NCBI GenBank assembly: GCA_947630315.1
Contig: CANRHA010000057.1
Span: forward strand, 1-9,290
Reading direction: 5' to 3'
Source of the DNA: an uncultured Clostridia bacterium
Lineage (GTDB): Bacteria > Bacillota > Clostridia > Oscillospirales > Ruminococcaceae
Length of the DNA stretch: 9,290 nt
Numbering within the stretch: position 1 is the stretch's first letter; the number at the start of each line of letters is the position of its first letter. This document shows positions 1 through 4,600 of the stretch, one piece after another. A model generated the notes under the pieces. It searched no databases. It was not told where the DNA came from and saw nothing but the letters and a program-made list of their open reading frames with translations. The translations under genes and the position numbers were made by a program.

Positions 1-756
1 GCCCGCGAAGGCATCCGCCTTTCCAATTGCGCCGCCGCCCAGGGCCTTGTCGCGGGGATCAACGCCGCCTTGGCGATCTTAGGCCGGGAGCCTTTGGTGC
101 TCGACAGAATGTCCGGCTATATCGGCACGCTCATCGACGATCTTGTCACAAAAGGGGTCTCCGACCCGTACAGAATGATGACCTCGCGGAGCGAATACCG
201 CCTATTGCTCAGAGAGGACAACGCCGATGAGCGCCTTACCCCGATAGGCTATAAAGTCGGGCTGATCTCTGAGGAGCGGTATCAAAAGCTTCTCAAAAAG
301 CTTGAACAGGTAGAGGCGGAAATTTCCCGCCTTAATGATACAAAAATCTCCCCCTGTGAGGAGCTTTCGGCGCTTTTGGTTTCACGTGAAACATCGCCGA
401 TAACCGAGGCGACGCCGCTTGCAAAGCTTTTAAAGCGCCCGAGGGTGAGCTATAAAGACCTCGAACCGTTCGATCCCGAAAGGCCGGCGCTGCCCGCGGC
501 CGTGACAGAACAGGCGGAGATCAGGATAAAATACGAGGGGTACATAAAGCTCCAGCAGGAACAGGTCGAGAAGATGAAAAAGCTCGAAAGCCGGCTTCTT
601 CCGCCCGATATTGACTACCGTTCTATCCGGGGGCTGAGGCTCGAGGCCGCCGAAAAGCTTGAAAAGGTGAGGCCGCTGAGCGTCGGTCAGGCTTCAAGAA
701 TTTCGGGCGTGAACCCGGCGGACATATCGGTTTTATTGATTCGGCTCGGCATATAG
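1..756 (+). CDS. mnmG: MnmG (GidA), tRNA uridine-5-carboxymethylaminomethyl modification enzyme, C-terminal part
   Basis: With MnmE, this FAD-dependent cytoplasmic enzyme installs the (carboxymethyl)aminomethyl group on C5 of the wobble uridine in certain tRNAs. The reading frame is open from the window edge, so the gene is cut at its 5' side: about 251 of the usual 620-630 residues are visible. Recognised family segments are AAAQGLVAGINAAL near the start, DPYRMMTSRSEYRLLLREDN in the middle, and the helical C-terminal MnmE/tRNA-binding domain ending in GQASRISGVNPADISVLL. The TAG stop overlaps the rsmG ribosome binding site. One oddity is that the first ten residues (AREGIRLSNC) do not match the nearly invariant GTSGYEE that normally precedes AAAQG, so the extreme 5' bases may be a contig-edge artefact. 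A parS-like site lies inside the gene. The identification is secure. Confidence 0.96.
   Translation, partial: AREGIRLSNCAAAQGLVAGINAALAILGREPLVLDRMSGYIGTLIDDLVTKGVSDPYRMMTSRSEYRLLLREDNADERLTPIGYKVGLISEERYQKLLKKLEQVEAEISRLNDTKISPCEELSALLVSRETSPITEATPLAKLLKRPRVSYKDLEPFDPERPALPAAVTEQAEIRIKYEGYIKLQQEQVEKMKKLESRLLPPDIDYRSIRGLRLEAAEKLEKVRPLSVGQASRISGVNPADISVLLIRLGI
378..393. promoter_or_regulatory. parS: parS-like ParB binding site inside mnmG (15/16)
   Basis: The sequence GGTTTCACGTGAAACA differs from the consensus parS palindrome TGTTTCACGTGAAACA only at the first base. It is translated in frame as VSRET within the MnmG C-terminal domain. ParB of the Spo0J type loads at such sites near oriC, so an origin-proximal gene is a plausible place. 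Binding is inferred from the sequence match alone. Confidence 0.85.
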
Positions 757-760
757 GAGG
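755..760 (+). promoter_or_regulatory. rsmG ribosome binding site overlapping the mnmG stop
   Basis: AGGAGG begins inside the mnmG TAG stop codon and lies 5 nt before the rsmG ATG. The overlap points to translational coupling of the two genes in one transcript, and it fixes the rsmG start. Confidence 0.85.
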
Positions 761-765
761 CGCAG

Positions 766-1536
766 ATGGCTAATCTGATAAACTACAACGAGGCTGCGGA
801 GCTGTTTTCCGCCGCCGGTGTTGATCTCAAAAAAGATCAGTACGAAAAATTTTTGACCTACGCCGATTTTCTCGCCGAAAAAAACGCGGTCATGAACCTT
901 ACGGCCATAACCGAGCCGCGCGAGGTGATGCAGAAGCATTTTCTGGACAGCGTGCTGCCGCTGCGGTTTTACGATATCCCGAACGGCTCAAAGGTGGTCG
1001 ACGTCGGCTCCGGCGCGGGCTTTCCGAGCGTGCCCATGGCGATAATGCGGCCAGATCTCAGGCTGACGCTGATAGACAGTCTGAACAAGCGGGTGAAGTT
1101 TTTGGGCGAGCTGACGTCGCTTTTGGGGATCGGCGCCGAGTGCGTCCATCTGCGCGCCGAGGACGCGGGGCAGGGGAGTTATCGCGAAAAATTTGACGTT
1201 GCGGTGGCCCGCGCGGTAAGCCGGCTGCCTGTTTTGTGCGAGTACTGCCTGCCGCTGGTGAAGGTCGGCGGGGCGTTTTTGGCGCTGAAAGGCGGCTCCT
1301 GCGGCGAGGAGATCGATTCTGCGGCGCATGCGATAGACGTTCTCGGCGGAAAGCTCGGGGCGGCCAGGGAGTACGCTCTGCCCTCGGGCGACGCGCGGAC
1401 GCTTGCGGTAATAGGGAAGGTCTCGCCGACGCCGCGTGCGTATCCCCGGGCACAGGCGAAGATATCGGCGAGGGAGCTGCACATGCGATTAGAAGACAGA
1501 GGACAGAGGTCAGAAGACAGAAAATCTCGCCAATAA
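766..1536 (+). CDS. rsmG: RsmG (GidB), 16S rRNA m7G methyltransferase, with repeat-derived C-terminal tail
   Basis: RsmG uses S-adenosylmethionine to methylate N7 of G527 (E. coli numbering) in 16S rRNA. The Rossmann-fold SAM motif is VVDVGSGAGFPSVP (residues 77-90). Other family marks are NLTAITEP (44-51), HFLDSV (58-63), FDVAVARAV (143-151) and the terminal TPRAYPR (222-228). The protein has 256 residues, against about 240 for the family. The extra C-terminal residues (from about Leu238: HMRLEDRGQRSEDRKSRQ) are encoded by the interspersed repeat that begins here. Bases 1476-1509 match the non-coding copy at 1827-1860 at 33 of 34 positions. The native stop was apparently lost when the repeat arrived. 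The catalytic core is intact, so the enzyme is probably active. It follows mnmG directly, as in many Firmicutes. Confidence 0.96.
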   Translation: MANLINYNEAAELFSAAGVDLKKDQYEKFLTYADFLAEKNAVMNLTAITEPREVMQKHFLDSVLPLRFYDIPNGSKVVDVGSGAGFPSVPMAIMRPDLRLTLIDSLNKRVKFLGELTSLLGIGAECVHLRAEDAGQGSYREKFDVAVARAVSRLPVLCEYCLPLVKVGGAFLALKGGSCGEEIDSAAHAIDVLGGKLGAAREYALPSGDARTLAVIGKVSPTPRAYPRAQAKISARELHMRLEDRGQRSEDRKSRQ

Positions 1537-1953
1537 GCGGGAGTGACAGAGCGGGGCACGCCGCGCTTACTTTATAAAAAGGGATTCGCAAGCGAATGCT
1601 ATACGATTAGAATACAGAGGACAGAGGGCAGAAGACAGAGGCGCGCCAACAGGGGCGGGAGTGACAGAGTGGGGCTACGACACATTGGTGAAAATGTATT
1701 CGCGGCGGGGCCGCTCATGCTATTGGAGCGTTAGAAGATAGATGAATAGAAGATAGAATGCTCTCTTGGGGGCGGGAGTGATAGAGCACAGCTACGTAGC
1801 CTTGATTGAAAGGTATTTGCGGCGGGGCTGCTCATGCGATTAGAAGACAGAGGACAGAGGGCTGAAGACGGAAGCGCTCCGCCCGGGGCGAGAGTGACAG
1901 AGCGGGGCGCCGCTACCCGGTTGTAAAAAGGTATTCGCTTCGCTCATGCTATC
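1476..1953 (+). repeat. Left repeat array: four heptad-linker-hairpin units of about 117 bp
   Basis: Four tandem-like units start at 1490, 1608, 1732 and 1841. Each has three parts. First is a run of 4-5 heptamers of the form YAGANGN (1490-1524, 1608-1642, 1732-1760, 1841-1875). Second is a linker around the words GGGCGGGAGTGACAGAGYGGGGC and CACATTGGTG. Third is an imperfect hairpin whose left arm is AAAAGGTATTCGC and whose right arm is GCGAATGCTAT or CGCTCATGCTAT. The hairpins lie at about 1575-1603, 1687-1722, 1805-1839 and 1922-1951. Short open frames here (for example 1543-1734) are by-products of the repeats. No transposase gene is present. The organisation resembles mosaic REP/BIME-type elements, but I do not recognise the family. 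Confidence 0.85.
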
Positions 1954-2050
1954 TTAAATGAACCGGTTCATTGTGCGACATTCGTGGATAAGCAAAACAA
2001 ATCGCCGCTGACGCACTATAAAAAGGTATTCGCAAGCGAATGCTATTTAA
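1921..2050 (+). repeat. Composite repeat hairpin-B-hairpin, copy 1
   Basis: Two copies of the GGTATTCGC hairpin (1922-1951 and 2017-2047) flank a linker, module B. B begins TTAAATGAACCGGTTCATTG, itself containing the palindrome TGAACCGGTTCA, and continues with GTGCGACATTCGTGGATAAG. Related copies lie at 4005-4121 in the same orientation and at 4264-4412 inverted. Confidence 0.75.
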
Positions 2051-2051
2051 A

Positions 2052-2090
2052 GTCGCCCCACCCCTGACCCCTCCCCGGTGGGGAGGGGAA
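2052..2090. repeat. C-rich hairpin module, copy 1
   Basis: CCCCTCCCC (2068-2076) and GGGGAGGGG (2080-2088) form a 9-bp stem with loop GGT, preceded by CGCCCCACCCCTGA. The same CACCCC-(N)-CCCTCCCC...GGGGAGGGG word recurs at 2244-2279 and 4211-4262. Similar C-rich palindromes occur in many unrelated bacterial genomes. There is no T-run on either strand, so a terminator role is not supported. Confidence 0.7.
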
Positions 2091-2138
2091 TCACTGTGCG
2101 TAGACTTGTAAGGGAGCGGCACGCCACAAGGGGGGCGT

Positions 2139-2237
2139 AAAAGGTATTCGCTTACCCCTGTGTTTTCTTTTACTCTCAGCACCCCCATTAACTAACTACT
2201 AACAACTAATCTCTAACTACTATCCGCTCATGCTATC
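2139..2237. repeat. Split hairpin with reverse-oriented heptads in its loop, copy 1
   Basis: The hairpin arms GGTATTCGCTT (2143-2153) and CGCTCATGCTATC (2225-2237) are contiguous in the copy at 1930-1953 but are separated by 71 nt here. The insert contains five heptamers reading as the reverse complement of the array heptads (2188-2222, each ending in CTA). A homologous split copy lies at 4109-4204, so this is a heritable composite form and not a chance event. Confidence 0.7.
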
Positions 2238-2243
2238 TTAAGC

Positions 2244-2279
2244 CACCCCACCCCCGGCCCCTCCCCTCAAGGGGAGGGG
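2244..2279. repeat. C-rich hairpin module, copy 2
   Basis: CCCCTCCCC (2258-2266) pairs with GGGGAGGGG (2271-2279) across TCAA, preceded by CACCCCACCCCC. It follows the right arm of the split hairpin, the same order seen in the right array (4204 onward). Confidence 0.7.
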
Positions 2280-2297
2280 AGACGCTCTCAGGCGACC

Positions 2298-2419
2298 TTT
2301 CTGCTGAACCGCACCCCCGGGCGAAGCCCCGGCGGCCCGGAGGGCCGCCGCAGCGCGCCTGCGGCGCGCTGGCCCCGCGCTCCGCGCGGGGCGGGCTTCG
2401 TCCGGGGCCCTGGCAGAAA
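2298..2419. other. GC-rich cloverleaf palindrome, copy 1 (four-way junction)
   Basis: A 15-bp stem (2315-2329 with 2393-2407, one G-T pair) encloses three consecutive hairpins of exactly 21 nt, each with a 9-bp stem and a 3-nt loop: 2330-2350 (loop GGA), 2351-2371 (TGC) and 2372-2392 (TCC). No base at the junction is unpaired. An outer 7-bp helix, TTTCTGC (2298-2304) with GCAGAAA (2413-2419), closes the element. The same plan recurs between parB and serS. The fold could form in RNA or in single-stranded DNA, and orientation is unknown. It is not a tRNA: it lacks the anticodon and T-loop signatures, and the loops are too short. Confidence 0.8.
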
Positions 2420-2448
2420 ACAGAGGTCAGAGGTCGGACATCAGACCC
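2414..2448 (+). repeat. Heptad array after the cloverleaf
   Basis: Five consecutive heptamers (CAGAAAA, CAGAGGT, CAGAGGT, CGGACAT, CAGACCC) follow the YAGANGN pattern with decay at the end. The first overlaps the outer helix of the cloverleaf. No hairpin module accompanies this array, so heptads also occur outside the full composite unit. Confidence 0.65.
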
Positions 2449-2504
2449 TGGAGGACAAGGGCGACGGATAGTAGCTGGCTACGGTAAGAGCAGAGACCCC
2501 GCAA

Positions 2505-2618
2505 AACCCGGCCCATCCCTTTTTCATGGCGCTCATCGCCCTCCCATTCAAGCCGCACATCATGAAAACCGCCCTGCCCGGGTTGTAACGGTCTGTACCG
2601 CGATCCCCGAGCAGGGCG
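2505..2618. other. Structured intergenic stretch 3' of noc; possible noc terminator
   Basis: Two adjacent helices can form: TTTTCATG (2521-2528) with CATGAAAA (2561-2568), and 2570-2582 with 2606-2618 (8 bp, one C-A mismatch, then 4 bp). A competing helix pairs AACCCGG (2505-2511) with CCGGGTT (2578-2584). Read on the minus strand, downstream of noc, the second helix is followed by GGTTTTC, a weak terminator-like tail. It could be the noc transcript end or a small structured RNA. No known RNA family is recognised. Confidence 0.35.
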
Positions 2619-2652
2619 TTCTATTATCCATTCATCTAACGCCTATCATCTA
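2617..2652 (-). repeat. Heptad array, minus orientation, near the noc 3' end
   Basis: Heptamers ending in CTA (TCATCTA 2632-2638, ACGCCTA 2639-2645, TCATCTA 2646-2652), with a more decayed part before them, are the reverse complement of the TAGATGA-type heptads. Confidence 0.6.
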
Positions 2653-2684
2653 AAACGCGCCCCTGGCCGCTATACTCCACCCGC

Positions 2685-2700
2685 TGTTTCACGTGAAACA
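2685..2700. promoter_or_regulatory. parS: Perfect parS site abutting the noc stop codon
   Basis: TGTTTCACGTGAAACA is an exact match to the consensus parS palindrome recognised by Spo0J-type ParB. It begins at the base immediately after the noc TAG stop on the minus strand. The ParB encoded at 5655-6494 is the expected ligand. Noc of Bacillus binds a different palindrome (ATTTCCCGGGAAAT), which I did not find in this window. Confidence 0.95.
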
Positions 2701-3513
2701 CTACTTATTCAGCGGAATGCGGATATGGTAATCGAGATAATCCTCCGACTGCTTTTTGTCGACGTTGACGTTTACGCCGGCGATCTGCATGGTTTCGACG
2801 GCCTTATTCACGGTGTTCATGAACAGCCGCAGATCGCGGAAAATAGCGCTTCCCTTGCGGATCCGCTCGCGGTACTTCCCGTACTCGATCATCGAGTCGA
2901 TGAGGCGTTCGGCGCTTTCCACGTTAAGTTTTTTTCGTGATATCTGCGTTATGGCCTCTATGCGTTTTTCGGGATCATCAAGCTTCAAAAGGGCGCGTGC
3001 GTGGCGTTCCGTGAGGCCGTTTTCGGTGATAAGTCTGCGTTCCTCGGCGCTCAGCTTTCTCAATCTGAGTTTATTGGCAAGTGTCGATTGTGCATAGCCG
3101 AGCCTTAAAGCCGCATCTTCCTGGGTCATGCCGTAAAAATCAATAAGACGGGCGATAGCGTCGGCCTCCTCAAAGAAGCCGAGATCGCGGCGCTGGATAT
3201 TCTCAACCAACGAAAGAAGCGCCGAGTTGCGGTCTGATACCTCCGAAACAATACATGGAACGGTGTCAAGCCCCGCCAGAATTGCGGCCCGAAGGCGGCG
3301 TTCCCCGGCTATCAGCTCAAACCGATCGCCCGAACGGCGCACCGAAAGCGGCTGCAGGATCCCATCGGCCTTTATGCTTGCCGCGAGGCTTAAAAGCTCG
3401 TCCTGCGCGAAGTCTCGGCGCGGCTGGTAGGGGTTTGGGGCGATTTGTTCGCAGGGAATTTCGAGAACCTTGTTAATTGTTTTCTCCTTTTTTTGCTGAA
3501 AAATTACTGCCAT
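2701..3513 (-). CDS. noc: Noc, nucleoid occlusion protein (ParB paralogue)
   Basis: Noc binds dispersed chromosomal sites and, in Bacillus, blocks FtsZ assembly over the nucleoid. The 270-residue product has a ParB N-terminal domain with PNPYQPR (26-32), the CTP-binding GERRLR (70-75) and ENIQRRD (104-110). A helix-turn-helix lies at about 129-151 (MTQEDAALRLGYAQSTLANK), and the C-terminal FRDLRLFMNTVNKAV block (225-239) is typical of Noc. At the four positions I recall as separating Noc from ParB it has Gln142, Lys148, Lys153 and Arg170, the Noc set. ATG at 3513 is chosen because AGGAG (3522-3526) lies 8 nt upstream; the GTG at 3522 overlaps that site. The N-terminus (MAVIFQQKKEK) does not clearly resemble the membrane-targeting helix of Bacillus Noc. 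The gene runs opposite to rsmG and parA, unlike the Bacillus order, and sits between two repeat arrays. Confidence 0.88.
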   Translation of the reverse strand: MAVIFQQKKEKTINKVLEIPCEQIAPNPYQPRRDFAQDELLSLAASIKADGILQPLSVRRSGDRFELIAGERRLRAAILAGLDTVPCIVSEVSDRNSALLSLVENIQRRDLGFFEEADAIARLIDFYGMTQEDAALRLGYAQSTLANKLRLRKLSAEERRLITENGLTERHARALLKLDDPEKRIEAITQISRKKLNVESAERLIDSMIEYGKYRERIRKGSAIFRDLRLFMNTVNKAVETMQIAGVNVNVDKKQSEDYLDYHIRIPLNK

Positions 3514-3534
3514 ATTGATCACTCCTTTTATCTG

Positions 3535-3563
3535 ATTCTACCATACTTTTCCTGATATTTCCA
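3535..3563 (-). promoter_or_regulatory. Probable noc promoter (extended -10)
   Basis: On the minus strand TGGTAGAAT gives an extended -10 element (TAGAAT at 3540-3535), with a weak -35, TGGAAA (3563-3558), 17 nt upstream. The ribosome binding site follows closely. The parA promoter has the same TATGGTA start to its -10, so the two promoters may be read by the same sigma factor form. Confidence 0.55.
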
Positions 3564-3580
3564 GAGAAAATTATCGGGAT

Positions 3581-3649
3581 AAAGCGCTGTAAAGCGTGTT
3601 AAATCGGGAAAAGCGGCAGCAAAGGCGCTCGAAAGCGCGGCAAAAAGCG
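3581..3649. promoter_or_regulatory. Helically phased AAAGCG motifs upstream of noc
   Basis: AAAGCG or close variants begin at 3581, 3591, 3601 (AAATCG), 3610, 3621 (AAAGGCG), 3632 and 3644. The spacing is 9-12 bp, close to one helical turn. This could be intrinsically bent DNA or a tandem protein-binding site. It lies just upstream of the noc promoter; function is unknown. Confidence 0.5.
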
Positions 3650-3689
3650 CATATTTGGCAGAATTTAGGGGAGAAAAGCTTTTAGGCAT

Positions 3690-4040
3690 TAGAGGGTAGA
3701 TGTTAGAGGATAGAAATCAGAAAACAGAAGAGTTTTTGAAAGCGGGAGCGACAAACCGCGACTGTTTGCACTTGGTTACAAGGTATTCGCAAGCGAAGGC
3801 TATCCGAGCAGAATACAGAAGACAGAAATCAGAAATCAGAGGCGCTCTTACCGGGCGAGAGCGACAGAGCGCGGCTACTCCACATTGGTGAAAAGGGATT
3901 CGCGGCAAAGCCGCTCATGCGATTAGAATACAGAGAGCAGAGGTCAGAAATCAGAAGCGCTCCGCCAGTGGCGGGAGTGACAGAGTGGGGCTACGACACA
4001 TTGATGAAAAGGTATTCGCGGCGGGTACGCTCATGCTATT
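3690..4040 (+). repeat. Right repeat array: three heptad-linker-hairpin units
   Basis: Heptad runs begin at 3690 (six perfect heptamers to 3731), 3809 (five, to 3843) and 3924 (five, to 3958). Each is followed by the GAGYGACAGAG linker and the GGTATTCGC (or GGGATTCGC) hairpin, at about 3776-3803, 3888-3923 and 4003-4040. Unit length is 115-119 bp. Linker bases around 3970-4003 are nearly identical to those at 1652-1688 in the left array (GAGTGACAGAGTGGGGCTAC, then GACACATTG). The short frames over this stretch (3700-3891 and its reverse) are repeat by-products. Confidence 0.85.
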
Positions 4041-4121
4041 TAAAATGATCCGGTTGATTGTGCGACCTTCACGGTAAAGCAATTCAGCCTGCGGCGCCAA
4101 GGGGAAATAAGGTATTCGCTT
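4003..4121 (+). repeat. Composite repeat hairpin-B-hairpin, copy 2
   Basis: The hairpin at 4003-4040 is followed by module B (TTTAAAATGATCCGGTTGAT, then TGTGCGACC, with AAGCAA further on) and by the left arm of the split hairpin at 4111. The order matches copy 1 at 1921-2050, but B is somewhat shortened and diverged. Confidence 0.65.
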
Positions 4122-4204
4122 ACCCTCATGTTATCGCTTACTCTCAGTACCTCATCTACTAACTACTAATAACTAATCTCTAACAACTACACGCTCATGC
4201 TATC
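4109..4204. repeat. Split hairpin with reverse-oriented heptads in its loop, copy 2
   Basis: Arms GGTATTCGCTT (4111-4121) and CGCTCATGCTATC (4192-4204) are separated by 70 nt that align with the insert of the copy at 2139-2237. Both share TTACTCTCAG and a run of CTA-ending heptamers (here 4152-4189, with one 3-nt slip). Confidence 0.7.
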
Positions 4205-4210
4205 ACAGCC

Positions 4211-4262
4211 CACCCCACCCCCTATCCCTCCCCTCGAGGGGAGGGGGTCGGGGGGAGGGGTG
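4211..4262. repeat. C-rich hairpin module, copy 3 (extended)
   Basis: The core is a perfect 20-nt palindrome, CCCTCCCCTCGAGGGGAGGG (4226-4245). Outer arms CACCCCACCCCC and GGGGGGAGGGGTG extend the stem with small mismatches across nearly the whole 52 nt. It follows the split hairpin exactly as copy 2 does. Confidence 0.7.
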
Positions 4263-4263
4263 A

Positions 4264-4412
4264 CTAAAAATAGTATGAGAAAATTTCCGCAAGGAAATTT
4301 GCGAATACCTTTTTATAGCGCGTAAGCGGCAGTCTGTCCGGCTTTTCCATGAATGAGGCACAATGGTGCCGGTTCATTTAAAATAGCATTCGCGTAGCGA
4401 ATCCCTTTAAGC
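4264..4412 (-). repeat. Composite repeat hairpin-B-hairpin, inverted copy 3
   Basis: Read on the minus strand the order is GGGATTCGC hairpin (4408-4380), module B starting TTTAAATGAACCGG (4379 downward), and a second AAAAAGGTATTCGC hairpin (4316-4266). The loop of the second hairpin carries an extra stem, AAATTTCC (4281-4288) with GGAAATTT (4293-4300). This is the only composite in the opposite orientation. Confidence 0.7.
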
Positions 4413-4461
4413 AAAAAGCGGTTAGCGGAAAGCTATTAGTAACGCCGAATCCTCATTCAAA

Positions 4462-4565
4462 GAATTTTTATAATGTGTGCGATTTGTACTCACCCCGAAA
4501 TTATCTCGTGAGTGTCTATTCCGCCCACATTATCCCATACCCTTAAATTCGTCACCGAAGGTGAC
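4462..4565. promoter_or_regulatory. Nested palindromes upstream of parA
   Basis: Three concentric inverted repeats share one centre: GAATTT (4462-4467) with AAATTC (4545-4550), ATAATGTG (4470-4477) with CACATTAT (4526-4533), and ACTCAC (4488-4493) with GTGAGT (4508-4513). A small hairpin, GTCACC-GAA-GGTGAC, follows at 4551-4565. The stretch could be a structured RNA leader, an operator region or a small palindromic element. No family is recognised and no open frame is convincing here. Confidence 0.5.
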
Positions 4566-4572
4566 ACCTTTA

Positions 4573-4600
4573 AACTCTAACATCTAATATCTAATATCTG
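4573..4600 (-). repeat. Heptad array upstream of parA, minus orientation
   Basis: Four heptamers in register (AACTCTA, ACATCTA, ATATCTA, ATATCTG) read as CAGATAT-TAGATAT-TAGATGT-TAGAGTT on the minus strand, matching the YAGANGN pattern of the two arrays. Confidence 0.65.

Noticed and set aside
1543..1734. A 63-codon open frame in the left repeat array
   Set aside because: It is composed of the heptad, linker and hairpin repeats, has no ribosome binding site and resembles no protein. A similar frame in the right array (3700-3891) arises from the same repeats.
1983..1991. DnaA-box-like TTATCCACG on the minus strand; another TTATCCATA at 6210-6218
   Set aside because: Single, imperfect and not clustered; the first is part of the repeat module B. 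No dnaA, dnaN or AT-rich unwinding region is nearby, so oriC is not claimed.
2068..2088. C-rich hairpins as intrinsic terminators
   Set aside because: Stems are strong but no T-run follows on either strand, and three copies share sequence with flanks, which fits a repeat better.
1949..2188. A 79-codon minus-strand open frame
   Set aside because: It spans the B module, the C-rich palindrome and the split hairpin; its residues simply reflect those repeats.
1490..2238. CRISPR-like periodic repeats
   Set aside because: The units are about 117 bp with internal 7-bp tandems and related linkers, not short identical repeats with unique spacers, and no cas gene is present.
2315..2407. tRNA gene suggested by the cloverleaf shape
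   Set aside because: Loops are only 3 nt and there is no anticodon loop, T-loop TTCRA or CCA-type acceptor end.
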